A DNA stretch of 64,000 bases, from positions 62,001 through 126,000 of the forward strand of contig NZ_AUTC01000066.1 in assembly GCF_001461695.1 (NCBI RefSeq). Reading direction: 5' to 3'. The position numbers were made by a program, and so were the translations under genes. Each line of letters begins with the position of its first letter. Positions within the stretch are counted from its first letter, which is position 1. This document shows positions 8,778 through 17,761 of this stretch, in pieces. This DNA is from Sinorhizobium fredii USDA 205 (GTDB lineage Bacteria; Pseudomonadota; Alphaproteobacteria; Rhizobiales; Rhizobiaceae). The notes below the pieces were generated by a model. That model had not been told where the DNA came from. It made no database searches and saw nothing but the letters and a program-made list of their open reading frames with translations.

Positions 8778-10019
8778 TCAAGCGCGATTGTGCCGCTCTG
8801 CCACCATCGTGCCGTCGGCCACACGGTCGCTCGGATGGAGCACGACCCGGTCCCCTGGCGAGAGCCCCGACAACACTTCCACCATCCTGCTGTTTCGCTG
8901 TCCAGTGCGGACGATCGTGGCTCGGGCGCGACCGTCGCTCACCGCAAAGACAGCCCAGTCGTCCCCCCGCCGAAACAGCGCACTCACGGGTATCGCGAGG
9001 GCGTCTTCCGATTCCCAAATGGATACGTGGACGATGACCCGGAAGTCATGGCCAAGCCGAGACCAGGAGTCGGGCGGATCGACGAGATCGACAACGGTGC
9101 CGACACGCTGCTCCTCGATTCCGAGAGCCGAAACCTTCACGAAGCCGGCGGGATCGATGCGCTTCACTCGGTCGCGCAGGGCCGGTCCACCCCAGCCGTC
9201 AACGATGACCGCAGCACCGGGGTCGATCTGGACGGCCTCGCTCGAGAGGAAATCCGCGACTATCTCGAGGTCCTTCGGATCACCGAGCTCGATGAGCGGC
9301 GCGCCAGCCTGAACGACCGCTTCGTCCTCCTGGACGATCCTGAGCACACGGCCGTTCACGGGTGCGCGGATTTGGACGCAGCAGCCTTCGCCGGTGCTTA
9401 CATCCGCCTCGGGCGATCCGGTGAGGCGTGCCGACGCCACCGCCTGCTCTCGCCGCCGAACGTCAAGCTGTGCCTTGGCAGTCGCGAGTTGCGCTTCAAT
9501 GGTATCGAGATCGAACCTGGCCCTTTGCAAGTCACGTGCAGAAATCGTGTTGGTGCGTGCAAGCCCCTCGGCGCGCGCAAGTTCGGCACGAGCGAACCTG
9601 ACTGCCGCTTCGATACGGCGGATTTCTGCCTCCGCCAAGGTGATGATAGCATTCGCGGCGACGACGGCTGCCTGCAGTTCCGCCCTGGAGCGTACATCGA
9701 GCAGGCCTGGGGTCACCGGCTGCATGATCGCCACTACCGTCTTGCCCGCAATCACTTCATCGCCGACGTGAAGGGATGTTTCGTCATGGCCGTCCGGAAG
9801 GGAGATTCTGAGAACCTTTCCGGTCACGGGCGCGGTGACCGTGTAGACATGCCGGACGCGTGTTCTTGCCTCTTCGTCGATCGTCACCGCCATCGGCGCC
9901 CTCACAGCGGCGGCCATGTCCACGGGGATCGGCCGCGGCCAGGCGAACCAGACGGCGGCAGCCGCCGCCGCCCCGACAGTGGTGAGCCATCCGGCCCGTT
10001 TCAGCCATTTCGCTTGCAT
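8778..10019 (-). CDS. HlyD-family periplasmic adaptor of an ABC exporter
   Basis: The 413-residue membrane-fusion protein starts at the ATG at 10019 (MQAKWLKRAGW). It has one N-terminal transmembrane helix, a biotinyl-lipoyl half-motif (APVTGKVLRI), a long alpha-helical hairpin rich in Ala, Glu and Arg (about 110-200), a second lipoyl half (APVNGRVLRI) and beta-barrel plus membrane-proximal domains. It would link the inner-membrane exporter to the outer envelope. It lies 4 bases downstream of the FtsX-type permease gene; with the ATPase gene this is a MacAB-like export operon. Confidence 0.85.
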   Translation of the reverse strand: MQAKWLKRAGWLTTVGAAAAAAVWFAWPRPIPVDMAAAVRAPMAVTIDEEARTRVRHVYTVTAPVTGKVLRISLPDGHDETSLHVGDEVIAGKTVVAIMQPVTPGLLDVRSRAELQAAVVAANAIITLAEAEIRRIEAAVRFARAELARAEGLARTNTISARDLQRARFDLDTIEAQLATAKAQLDVRRREQAVASARLTGSPEADVSTGEGCCVQIRAPVNGRVLRIVQEDEAVVQAGAPLIELGDPKDLEIVADFLSSEAVQIDPGAAVIVDGWGGPALRDRVKRIDPAGFVKVSALGIEEQRVGTVVDLVDPPDSWSRLGHDFRVIVHVSIWESEDALAIPVSALFRRGDDWAVFAVSDGRARATIVRTGQRNSRMVEVLSGLSPGDRVVLHPSDRVADGTMVAERHNRA

Positions 10020-10023
10020 GGCC

Positions 10024-12387
10024 TTATTCCCTGGTTTTGAGCACGGACACCAGGTCCAGCTCGTAGACGCGACGCCCGACGACAAGCGCCGAAATCAGTG
10101 CCGCGAAGAAGATGACCGCGGTCGCCAGCACATAGGTGGCATTCTCGACGACGAGGGGCGCGCGCATGAGCTCCCCGGCAAGCTGCTTGTTCATCACCAA
10201 TGAAAGGCCGTAACCGATCGCCCAACCCGGCGGCTGGGCAAGCGCGACGATAGCGGCCAGTTCGAGCAGAAGAATGCGCATCGTCTCGCCCTGGCTGAAG
10301 CCGAGGACGCGCAGGGTCGCCAGCTCTCGCGCATGCTCCGAAAGCGAGATGCGGGCGCTGTTGTAGACGACGCCGAAGGCGGTCACGACGGACAACCCCG
10401 TATAGATGCCCGCCATCGTCGTCACAATGATCGCCAGGCTCTGACGGAAATTCACGAGGGACACACGCTGCAGCGCTACCCCCGCAACCGTCGGCATCCG
10501 CTTTATGGCCCCGTAGAGCAGATCAAGCTTGCCGTCGTCCACGCTGAGATGGACGCCATTCACCGTCGGGGCCTCGCGCAACAAGCGGGAAAGAGCTTGG
10601 GCATCCATCATCGCGGCAATGCCGAAATAATCCTCCACCAGGGCGGCTACGGTCAGTTGAATCGTCCGTCGCCGGCCGTCGAGCAGGTCCACTTCGACGG
10701 TGTCGCCCACGCGCGCATCGAGAAGGCGTCCCAGATAGGCGGAAATCGCCACCCCTGCCTCCGGCAGACTGACAGTGCGCAGATCAACGTCGATGATCCG
10801 GCTCAAGTCCGCTCCGGCGGGCCTGCCGGAGAGCAGCGTCCTGCGCTCGCGGCTTCCCTTTCGGATGCGGATAGGAACCTGGCGATAGGGTTCGACCGCG
10901 AGCACGCCGGGCAGTCTGCTCACGTCGAACAGGACGGCCTCGGGCCGCTTCTCCACGAAGCTGATCGTGGCATCCTGGCGATCGGCCATGAAGTAGGTCA
11001 CGTCGATCAGTTCCTCCATGGCATTCCCAACGAAGAGTGAAACGACGAGAATGCCAGTCGCAAAGGCCATGCCGAGCGTCGCAAGGGCCGCCCGGATCGG
11101 CTTCCTCGAAACGTTCCTGAGCATCATCATCGTACGCGGTGAGACGACGGAGCCAAGTGCGGGCCATCCGAACAGCAAGGGCCGGAATGACGGAGGAGTC
11201 GGAGGCTGCATCGCGACTGCAGCGGCCAACGAGACGATCTCGCGAAGGGACCGAAACGCCCCGCCGATCCCAGCAGCTATGCTGAGGACCGCGGCGAGGA
11301 CATAGACATCGGGATTGTCGGCGAAGACGAGGAATGGGAACCGGTAGTACTCGCCGAAAAGCCGCGTCACGTAGACGCCGAGCCAGGTCCCCGCCGCGCT
11401 ACCGATCGCGATGCCGATGAAGGCAATCGCGGCGACGAATTTCAGATAGTGGGCAACGATGCTGGTATTGAAGTACCCCAACGCCTTGAGCAGCCCGATC
11501 TGCTCCCGTTCGAGTGCGACCAGTCGGCTTAGCGTCAGGTTCACGAGGAAAGCGCTGACGATGAGGAAAATCGGCGGCAGCGTGCGGCTCATGTTCCGGA
11601 GCATATCGAGGCCGTGATCGAGATAGGCATGTGACGTCTGATCTTTGCGTCCGTAGGCGGCACCGCCGCCGTAGCGATCGAGCAGGTCGTCGAGTGCGCC
11701 GATGACCTCGGTCTCAACCGCATCCGGCATCAGCTTGAGGCTGACCGAGGAGAACGCGCCATCGAGACCGTAGGCTTCGGCCAGGGCGCGCTCCCACATC
11801 CAGATCACACCGAAGCGGCGATCGTCGGGCATCCGGTCGCCCGGTCCGATCGCGTAGACGTATTCCGGCGACAATGCGATACCGACGATGGTAAGCTCAC
11901 GCCTGCGGCCGTTTAGCGTGGCCGAGAACCGGTCTCCCGGCTCAAAGGCGTGAGCTTTCGCAAAGCTCTCATTGACCATCACCTCATTAAACTGACTTGG
12001 GCCAGGCAGACGGCCGGCTCGCATATAGGGCCGATTGAGCTGCGGTGGACGATCCTCCGGAAGCGATATGAAACGGCCAGTCGCCGGCTCGCGAAAGTCC
12101 GGGATGTCGAGCAGCGCGAATTCGGCGATGCGGGCCTCGACCGCGGCGACGCCCGAGATCTCGGCAATCTGAGCGACAAGCGTATTCGGAGCCCCTGTCA
12201 CCTCCGCGAAGACATCAGCGAACTCGTACCGTTCGTAGTAGGCGGTGCGCGTCTCATCCAGCGACCTGAACGATCCGATCGACAGCACGAGGGATGCGAC
12301 ACCGCCGGCTATCACTAGGGCAATGGCGAGGACCTGACCCCAGAGCCGCCTCAGATCCCGCTGCAATTTGGTGTCGAGCGTGGCCAT
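10024..12387 (-). CDS. FtsX/MacB-type ABC transporter permease
   Basis: The 787-residue permease has an N-terminal helix (about 15-38) followed by a large periplasmic domain. A first FtsX core of three helices lies at about 270-390, then another helix near SRKPIRAALATLG, a second periplasmic domain, and a second FtsX core at the C-terminus ending in VYELDLVSVLKTRE. This duplicated arrangement is typical of ABC permeases that work with an HlyD-type adaptor in lipoprotein, peptide or macrolide-like export. The substrate is unknown. The gene starts 3 bases after the ATPase stop. Confidence 0.85.
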   Translation of the reverse strand: MATLDTKLQRDLRRLWGQVLAIALVIAGGVASLVLSIGSFRSLDETRTAYYERYEFADVFAEVTGAPNTLVAQIAEISGVAAVEARIAEFALLDIPDFREPATGRFISLPEDRPPQLNRPYMRAGRLPGPSQFNEVMVNESFAKAHAFEPGDRFSATLNGRRRELTIVGIALSPEYVYAIGPGDRMPDDRRFGVIWMWERALAEAYGLDGAFSSVSLKLMPDAVETEVIGALDDLLDRYGGGAAYGRKDQTSHAYLDHGLDMLRNMSRTLPPIFLIVSAFLVNLTLSRLVALEREQIGLLKALGYFNTSIVAHYLKFVAAIAFIGIAIGSAAGTWLGVYVTRLFGEYYRFPFLVFADNPDVYVLAAVLSIAAGIGGAFRSLREIVSLAAAVAMQPPTPPSFRPLLFGWPALGSVVSPRTMMMLRNVSRKPIRAALATLGMAFATGILVVSLFVGNAMEELIDVTYFMADRQDATISFVEKRPEAVLFDVSRLPGVLAVEPYRQVPIRIRKGSRERRTLLSGRPAGADLSRIIDVDLRTVSLPEAGVAISAYLGRLLDARVGDTVEVDLLDGRRRTIQLTVAALVEDYFGIAAMMDAQALSRLLREAPTVNGVHLSVDDGKLDLLYGAIKRMPTVAGVALQRVSLVNFRQSLAIIVTTMAGIYTGLSVVTAFGVVYNSARISLSEHARELATLRVLGFSQGETMRILLLELAAIVALAQPPGWAIGYGLSLVMNKQLAGELMRAPLVVENATYVLATAVIFFAALISALVVGRRVYELDLVSVLKTRE

Positions 12388-12390
12388 GCA

Positions 12391-12885
12391 TCACCAGGTC
12401 AATGCCTCGGCGGTGAGCCGCCGCTCATTCACTTGAATTCTCGAAATCGTTCTGTCAGCAAAGAAGAGCACACGATCGGCGACCGCCTGAATGCTTGCGT
12501 TGTGGGTAATGATGAGCGTCGTGGTGCCAAGCTGGGTGTTGACGTTGATCAGCGCGTCGATCACGCGGATCCCAGTCTTGGAATCCAGTGCGCCCGCCGG
12601 TTCGTCGTAGAGCAATACCTCCGGGCGTTTGGCTATCGCCCGCGCAATGGCCACCCGCTGCTGTTCTCCCCCCGAGAGCTGTGCGGGAAAGTGGTTTCGC
12701 CGGGCATCGAGTCCAACGGGCGCCAGCGCCTCGTGAGGCTGGATGGGGTTGGGCGAAATCTCGGTGACGAGGGCGACGCTTTCGTAAACGGTCAGGAGAC
12801 TGAGATCACGCAGTGCCTGCACGGCAACTTCGCCGGTCAGGCAGGTTCTCGCGAGGGACCGCGCGCGAAATATCGTCTCCGTCAT
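12391..12885 (-). CDS. ABC transporter ATPase lacking the Walker A region
   Basis: The 164-residue frame is clearly a LolD/MacB-type ATPase. It has the signature LSGGEQQRVAIARAIA, Walker B VLLYDEPAGALD and the H-loop LIITHN. The expected length is about 230. Between the first beta strands (VQALRDLSLL) and VALVTEI, the roughly 65 residues that normally carry Walker A (GxSGxGKST) and the Q-loop are absent, and the frame is kept. A domain without Walker A should not bind or hydrolyse ATP. The exporter operon is therefore probably inactive, unless a second ATPase is supplied elsewhere. Confidence 0.75.
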   Translation of the reverse strand: MTETIFRARSLARTCLTGEVAVQALRDLSLLTVYESVALVTEISPNPIQPHEALAPVGLDARRNHFPAQLSGGEQQRVAIARAIAKRPEVLLYDEPAGALDSKTGIRVIDALINVNTQLGTTTLIITHNASIQAVADRVLFFADRTISRIQVNERRLTAEALTW

Positions 12886-12942
12886 TGTCTCCTCCGCGGG
12901 CGCGCGGGACGCAGGAGCGGTCGCCTTAATCCCGCATGCGCC

Positions 12943-13197
12943 TCAGCGGACCTCGGGTGCACCGCGGTGCGACAGACCGCGCTTGTGTGCGCCATGGCCG
13001 CCATGACCATGATGAAAAATATGCAGCAGGGGACAGGCAAGGACGAGCAGATAAGGAAGAAAGCCGAGGGCGTGCACGCGATGCTCGGAGACGAGAAGAA
13101 ATCCGCCGATCAGTAGAAAACCGATCAGCACGATCCCTGTCTTGGAGCGCCAGAAGCCTGCAGGCTCCGCAACATCTCTCTCATGTTCGCCGTGCAA
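12943..13197 (-). CDS. DUF2933 small membrane protein
   Basis: An 84-residue protein has two predicted transmembrane helices (IVLIGFLLIGGFLLVSEH and LGFLPYLLVLACPLLHIF) followed by a His/Gly-rich tail (HHGHGGHGAH). This arrangement matches DUF2933, a family often found near metal-stress and envelope genes. The histidine-rich tail could bind metal, but that is inference. It sits between the ABC operon and the Spy-like gene on the same strand. Confidence 0.75.
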   Translation of the reverse strand: MHGEHERDVAEPAGFWRSKTGIVLIGFLLIGGFLLVSEHRVHALGFLPYLLVLACPLLHIFHHGHGGHGAHKRGLSHRGAPEVR

Positions 13198-13241
13198 ACC
13201 GGCGTTGGCTGCCGCCGCTGCTCATACGAATGGTCTCCCTC

Positions 13242-13877
13242 TTACATCATGCCCATCATCGGAGGCACGAGCAGTCTGTCAGCCTTCTGTTTCTGCGCTC
13301 CATCGAACGACTGATAGAGAGGCGCGAGAACAGCCTTCAACTTGCGCACGCTTTCGAGGCGGCTGTTCAGAATGCCTTCCCTGACTTCGATGCGCTGCAG
13401 TGGGGTCGCGGCGGCACCGCCCTGGTCGCTCATAGCGCCCGGCATCTGCATCATGCCGTCCGGCAAGCCGCCGACATTGGCGCGCAGAACCTCGGTGAAG
13501 GCGTTCCAAGACGCCTCCTGCTGAGGCGTTACCTTGAGTTCCGTCTTCAGGAACGCGATACGTCCCTCAATGTGTTCGGGGGCCATCATCTGGGCCATCG
13601 CACTCATGCCGGTCTGCCCCGCAGATGCTTGGCCGCCCATCATGCCCATGGGGTCTTGTCCGCCGGCCATCATCCGCATCATGCCGGCCATCATGTCACC
13701 GCACATCATGCCGCCTGGCATCCCGGCGACCGGATTTGCGGCGGGAACCGCCGGCTGCACAGCTTCTTCGCTGATCTGCCCGGCTGTGGCCTCGGGATGG
13801 TGCGCGTCTTTTGCAAAGCCTGGCGTGCCAAGCATAAGCATTGTGCTCGCCAGCAGGATCGTCCGCAGTGTCGCCAT
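13242..13877 (-). CDS. Spy/CpxP-like periplasmic protein, methionine-rich
   Basis: The 211-residue precursor starts at the ATG at 13877 after AGGAGAGGCGAA. A signal peptide runs to about residue 22. A methionine- and glycine-rich segment follows (GGMMCGDMMAGMMRMM and repeats of MGMM). The C-terminal helical domain carries LKVTPQQEASWNAF, the LTxxQ-type motif of Spy/CpxP chaperones. A second such region, KAVLAPLYQSFDGAQKQ, lies near the end. The role is probably periplasmic stress or metal (Cu/Ag) sensing. A FixK-type site lies about 70 bases upstream. Confidence 0.75.
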   Translation of the reverse strand: MATLRTILLASTMLMLGTPGFAKDAHHPEATAGQISEEAVQPAVPAANPVAGMPGGMMCGDMMAGMMRMMAGGQDPMGMMGGQASAGQTGMSAMAQMMAPEHIEGRIAFLKTELKVTPQQEASWNAFTEVLRANVGGLPDGMMQMPGAMSDQGGAAATPLQRIEVREGILNSRLESVRKLKAVLAPLYQSFDGAQKQKADRLLVPPMMGMM

Positions 13878-13940
13878 TTCGCCTCTCCTAACCTTCGGTA
13901 AAGGACTTCCTTCAAGGTACGACGTCTGGGACGATCTACA

Positions 13941-13954
13941 TTGACGCAGATCAA
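13941..13954. promoter_or_regulatory. FNR/FixK-type site upstream of the Spy-like gene
   Basis: TTGACGCAGATCAA has one mismatch to TTGAT-N4-ATCAA. It lies in the 93-base gap between the phosphoketolase stop and the Spy-like ATG, about 70 bases upstream of the latter. Confidence 0.5.
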
Positions 13955-13970
13955 GTTCTCCAAGCATCCG

Positions 13971-16346
13971 TCACTGCGCGTCAGCGGCGGATGCCAACCA
14001 TCGCCAGCTCCGTATCTCCGGCAAGTCCTCGCCATTGTCGCGGATGTAGGCATCATGTTCCGCGAGCTTGCTTTCGACGAAACGGGCGAAGCCTTCTCGC
14101 GCCGCTGCGAGCGACGGCACGCGCTCGACCACCGCCTCGGCGAGATGGAAACGATCAAGCCTATTGAGAACGGCCATGTCGAACGGGGTCGTAGTCGTGC
14201 CTTCCTCCTGGTAGCCATGGACATGGAAGTTGGCGTGGTTGGCGCGGCGATAGGTCAACCGGTGAATGAGCGCGGGATAGCCGTGATAGGCGAAGATCAC
14301 CGGCTTGTCGGTCGTGAACATCCGATCGAATGCATCGTCCGCAATGCCGTGAGGATGCTGGCTGGGCGCCTGCAGCGCCATCAGGTCGACGACGTTGACG
14401 ACGCGCAGCCGCAGCGAAGGAAATGTTTCGCGCAGGATCATCACGGCCGCAAGCGCCTCCATGGTCGGCACATCGCCGGCGCAGGCGACCACCGCATCGG
14501 GGTCGTGTTCGTCATTGGACGCCCACTCCCACACGCCAAGGCCGGTCCGGCAATGCGCGACGGCCGCGTCGATGTCCATCCACTGCAACTGCGGCTGTTT
14601 GCCTGCGACGATCACGTTGACGTAGTCGCGGCTCCTCACGCAGTGATCGACCACCGAGAGAAGCGAGTTCGCATCCGGCGGCAGATAGATGCGGATGATG
14701 TCGGCCTTCTTGTTGGCCACATGATCGATGAAACCGGGATCCTGATGCGAAAAGCCATTGTGGTCCTGCCGCCAGACATGCGAGGTCAGCAGGTAGGTGA
14801 GCGACGCGATCGGCCTTCGCCAGGGAATCTCGCGGCAGACCTTCAGCCATTTTGCGTGCTGGTTGAACATCGAGTCGACGATATGGATGAAGGCTTCGTA
14901 GCAGGAGAAGAAGCCGTGCCGACCTGTCAGCAGATAGCCCTCCAGCCAGCCTTGGCAGAGATGTTCGCTCAGCACCTCCATGACACGGCCGTCGGGCGAT
15001 AACTGCGTGTCGCTCTCGAGGATCTCGCCCATGAAGGCGCGATCTGTCGCCTCGAAGACGGACGACAGCCGGTTCGATTCGGTTTCGTCGGGCCCGAAGA
15101 TGCGGAAGTTCCGGTCTTCCGCGTTGAGTTTCAGAACGTCGCGGAGGTAATGGCCGGCGACGCGGGTCGACTCCGCGGTCTGGGTGCCCGGAATGTCGAT
15201 CTCCACCGCGTATCGACGGAAATCCGGCAGATCGAGGTCTTTGAGGAGAAGGCCGCCATTGGCGTTCGGATTGCCTCCCATGCGGCGTTCGCCCTTTGGC
15301 GCGAGGTCCTTTAGGTCGGGACGAAGCCTGCCATCCTCATTGAACAGTTCTGAGGGCCGATAGCTCTTCAGCCACCCTTCGAGGATGTCGAGATGTTCCG
15401 GCACGTCCGCGAGCTTTGCGAGCGGCACCTGATGCGAACGCCAGGAACCTTCGGTCTTGTTGCCGTCGACCTCGCGCGGCCCGGTCCAGCCCTTCGGCGA
15501 TCGGAAGATGATCATGGGCCAGGCAGGGCGGTCGGAAAATCCGGCGCTGCGGGCTTGCCGCTGGATCTCGGCAATCTTTCCGTGGGCCTTGTCGAGCGCT
15601 GCCGCCATAAGCTGGTGCATCTGTCGCGGATCCGCGCCCTCGACGAACAGCGGTTTGTAGCCGTAGCCCCTGAACAGCGCCTCCAGTTCCTCATGGCTGA
15701 TGCGGGCGAGAACGGTTGGATTGGCGATCTTGTAGCCGTTGAGATGCAGGATCGGGAGAACGGCTCCATCTCGTGCCGGGTTGAGGAATTTGTTCGAGTG
15801 CCAGCTCGTCGCGAGCGCTCCCGTCTCTGCCTCTCCGTCGCCGACGACGCAGGCAGCGATCAGGTCAGGATTGTCGAAGACCGCGCCGTAAGCATGCATA
15901 AGGCAGTAGCCGAGCTCGCCGCCTTCGTTGATCGAACCCGGCACCTCGGCCGCCACATGGCTCGGAATACCTCCCGGATAGGAGAATTGCGTGAAGAGCT
16001 TCCTAAGACCGGCCTCGTCCTCCCCAACGTCCGGATAGAGCTCGGAGTAGGTTCCCTCGAGATAGGTGTTCGCCACAAGGGCAGGGCCTCCGTGCCCCGG
16101 CCCGGTGACATAGATCATGTTGAGGTCATGCACCTGAATCAGCCGATTGAGGTGGACATAGAGGAAATTCAAGCCCGGTGTGGTCCCCCAGTGGCCGAGC
16201 AGGCGCGGCTTCACATGCGCAAGCGTGAGCTTCTGCTTCAGAAGCGGGTTGGCGCGAAGATAGATCTGGCCGACCGAAAGATAGTTTGCGGCGCGCCAAT
16301 AGGCGTCGATCCGGTCCAGAAGGTCGGGCGAAAGGCTATCGGTCAT
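13971..16346 (-). CDS. xfp: phosphoketolase (xylulose-5-phosphate/fructose-6-phosphate)
   Basis: The 791-residue thiamine-diphosphate enzyme is full length for the family. It shows [18 protein letters not shown] (51-68), [10 protein letters not shown], the ThDP/Mg motif GDGEAETG (169-176) and, in the C-terminal half, [17 protein letters not shown]. It cleaves xylulose-5-P or fructose-6-P with phosphate to acetyl-phosphate and an aldose phosphate. The start at 16346 follows AGGAGCTCTCCCG. A short upstream frame ends in an ATGA overlap with it. No acetate kinase or phosphotransacetylase gene is visible nearby. Confidence 0.93.
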   Translation of the reverse strand: MTDSLSPDLLDRIDAYWRAANYLSVGQIYLRANPLLKQKLTLAHVKPRLLGHWGTTPGLNFLYVHLNRLIQVHDLNMIYVTGPGHGGPALVANTYLEGTYSELYPDVGEDEAGLRKLFTQFSYPGGIPSHVAAEVPGSINEGGELGYCLMHAYGAVFDNPDLIAACVVGDGEAETGALATSWHSNKFLNPARDGAVLPILHLNGYKIANPTVLARISHEELEALFRGYGYKPLFVEGADPRQMHQLMAAALDKAHGKIAEIQRQARSAGFSDRPAWPMIIFRSPKGWTGPREVDGNKTEGSWRSHQVPLAKLADVPEHLDILEGWLKSYRPSELFNEDGRLRPDLKDLAPKGERRMGGNPNANGGLLLKDLDLPDFRRYAVEIDIPGTQTAESTRVAGHYLRDVLKLNAEDRNFRIFGPDETESNRLSSVFEATDRAFMGEILESDTQLSPDGRVMEVLSEHLCQGWLEGYLLTGRHGFFSCYEAFIHIVDSMFNQHAKWLKVCREIPWRRPIASLTYLLTSHVWRQDHNGFSHQDPGFIDHVANKKADIIRIYLPPDANSLLSVVDHCVRSRDYVNVIVAGKQPQLQWMDIDAAVAHCRTGLGVWEWASNDEHDPDAVVACAGDVPTMEALAAVMILRETFPSLRLRVVNVVDLMALQAPSQHPHGIADDAFDRMFTTDKPVIFAYHGYPALIHRLTYRRANHANFHVHGYQEEGTTTTPFDMAVLNRLDRFHLAEAVVERVPSLAAAREGFARFVESKLAEHDAYIRDNGEDLPEIRSWRWLASAADAQ

Positions 16347-16531
16347 CGGGAGAGCTCCTGGCTTGGGGTTTCGGTGACGGCGCCTGCAAAGATGATCGGT
16401 TCATCTGCCGCGGTCACTCGGACCTCGATCATCCTGAGTGGCGGCTCGCCCAGTATAAATCTTCGGATGACAAGCGGACGGATGACCTGCCGGGCGACGC
16501 AATTGCCATTTACTGTGGTGGGCAGTACCGG
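16343..16531 (-). other. Short open frame translationally coupled to xfp
   Basis: On the minus strand a frame is open from a TAG at 16534 down to a TGA at 16345 that overlaps the xfp ATG as ATGA. It reads well (RPLVIRRFILGEPPLRMIEV, then [16 protein letters not shown]) but has only one standard start codon, an ATG within the PLRMIEV stretch giving 29 residues. It may be the tail of an eroded gene that once preceded xfp, or a leader peptide. I do not recognise it. Confidence 0.3.
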
Positions 16532-16566
16532 CTAAAACCACACCCGCAGCATCGTCGATTAGGCGC

Positions 16567-17223
16567 TCAGGTAGCGATAATACGCAACTTGTTCCTGACG
16601 CCCCCCGCACCGCTGATCGTCTGGGCAGCCACTCGGGCCGCCTCGCGTTCCGCTTCGCTTTCGACCTGCCCCCACAAGCTGACGGTTCCATTCTCGACAG
16701 TCACCTCGACTGCCCCTCCGTCGAGCCCGAGATCGGAACAAAGCCGCGCCAGGACGGCACGCCGCATCGCCTCGTCACCTCCGGCTATCGCATCAGGCAC
16801 GGCGGCAGCGATCGCCCGAAGAATGTCGCTTCGGCTTATGATGCCGACCATCTCTTCAGCTCGCATGACTGGAATCCGCTTGATCTGGTTGGCAGCCATT
16901 ATCGCGCCGATGCGGCCGAGAGGCGCGTCTTCATCAACCGTGACGACACGCTGGGTCATCACGTCACCGACGCGCCAGCTATGTGTCTTGGTGAAGGCCT
17001 CCGGTTCGGCTTTGTCTCGGATGGCGCTCGGCCATGCTGCCGATCCCAGCTCTGCACGCCGCAACAAATCGCCCTCCGACAAAATGCCAACCAACTTGCG
17101 GTCGTCGTCGCATACAGGCAGTCCGCTTATTCGATTTTCGAGCATAGTAAGTGCAGCATGGCTTATACTGTGCTCGGGACTTACCGAAAGCACCTTCTTG
17201 GTCATGATGTCTTTGGCCAGCAT
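16567..17223 (-). CDS. CBS-pair and BON domain protein
   Basis: The 218-residue soluble protein has two CBS domains, residues 1-58 (DIMTKKVLSV..GILSEGDLL) and 85-140 (DVMTQRVVTV..GIISRSDIL), forming one Bateman module. A BON domain follows at 150-217 (VEVTVENGTVSLWGQV). Such proteins are thought to sense adenine nucleotides and are often induced under oxygen limitation; this is family knowledge, not shown here. A perfect FNR/FixK box lies about 61 bases upstream of its ATG. Confidence 0.85.
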   Translation of the reverse strand: MLAKDIMTKKVLSVSPEHSISHAALTMLENRISGLPVCDDDRKLVGILSEGDLLRRAELGSAAWPSAIRDKAEPEAFTKTHSWRVGDVMTQRVVTVDEDAPLGRIGAIMAANQIKRIPVMRAEEMVGIISRSDILRAIAAAVPDAIAGGDEAMRRAVLARLCSDLGLDGGAVEVTVENGTVSLWGQVESEAEREAARVAAQTISGAGGVRNKLRIIAT

Positions 17224-17277
17224 CGCATCAAACTCCCATGTCGCCTCGCAGCATACGCCTTCCGGCGCAGCGGGCGA

Positions 17278-17291
17278 TTGATCCCGATCAA
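17278..17291. promoter_or_regulatory. Perfect FNR/FixK box upstream of the CBS-BON gene
   Basis: TTGATCCCGATCAA is an exact TTGAT-N4-ATCAA palindrome. Its centre is about 61 bases upstream of the ATG at 17223 on the minus strand, a normal activator distance with a short leader. It is the strongest of the six candidate sites in the first 20 kb. Confidence 0.7.
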
Positions 17292-17390
17292 AGAATTGGC
17301 GGCCGTAATGATAAGATCAGCACCGTGCAGCGTTGTCCCGGCGCACCCCTCCTGACGAGGCATTATCAAACATAATTCGCCGCTGCGGGT

Positions 17391-17404
17391 TTGATCTCGC
17401 TCAA
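17391..17404. promoter_or_regulatory. FNR/FixK-like site in the CBS-BON / UbiB divergent region
   Basis: TTGATCTCGCTCAA has one mismatch to the consensus (C for A at position 10). It lies 160 bases upstream of the small gene at 17559 and could serve the plus-strand genes. Apart from this and the perfect box, the 335-base gap 17224-17558 holds nothing I can support. Confidence 0.35.
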
Positions 17405-17558
17405 TGACCGATCCGCTCAGATGGAGAGAATCCAATCATGACTCGATCGCGCCCAGCCGTCCGTATAGGCAGCTTCACGCGCCTTTCGAAAACGGATGCC
17501 GCGGGGCGGAAATAACAGAGGCGACGCCGCCAAAGCCGGATCTTTGAGGAGAACGGCC

Positions 17559-17753
17559 ATGTTGCATTCGAGAGGTTGCAGGTCCGAAGCGACCGCAGTT
17601 GTTCTGGCGCGCGACTATCGGTCGGTATGGCGGCAATGCCTGCTGACGCTCCTCGCCATCGCCTTCATGACCGCGGTCACGACATCTTACGCCTCGGCAG
17701 CGTCCGAAGATGAGAACATCAGCATACGAGATGAGGCACGGGCAACCGTTTGA
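17559..17753 (+). CDS. 64-residue small membrane or exported protein
   Basis: The frame begins at an ATG preceded by TTTGAGGAGAACGGCC, a strong ribosome-binding site. A basic N-terminus (about residues 1-25) is followed by one hydrophobic stretch (CLLTLLAIAFMTAVTTSYASAAS) ending in a possible signal-peptidase site. A short acidic tail follows. It ends 8 bases before the UbiB gene and may be co-translated with it. I recognise no family. Confidence 0.5.
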   Translation: MLHSRGCRSEATAVVLARDYRSVWRQCLLTLLAIAFMTAVTTSYASAASEDENISIRDEARATV

Positions 17754-17761
17754 TATGTTAG

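Noticed and set aside
8790..10040. 416-codon plus-strand frame opposite the HlyD-type gene
   Set aside because: Shadow frame; the minus-strand protein has the adaptor domains and operon spacing.
13941..16535. Long plus-strand frames opposite phosphoketolase
   Set aside because: Antisense shadows with no start signal; xfp is full length on the minus strand.
17202..17435. 77-codon minus-strand frame upstream of the CBS-BON gene
   Set aside because: It overlaps the perfect FixK box and promoter region and shows no protein-like pattern.
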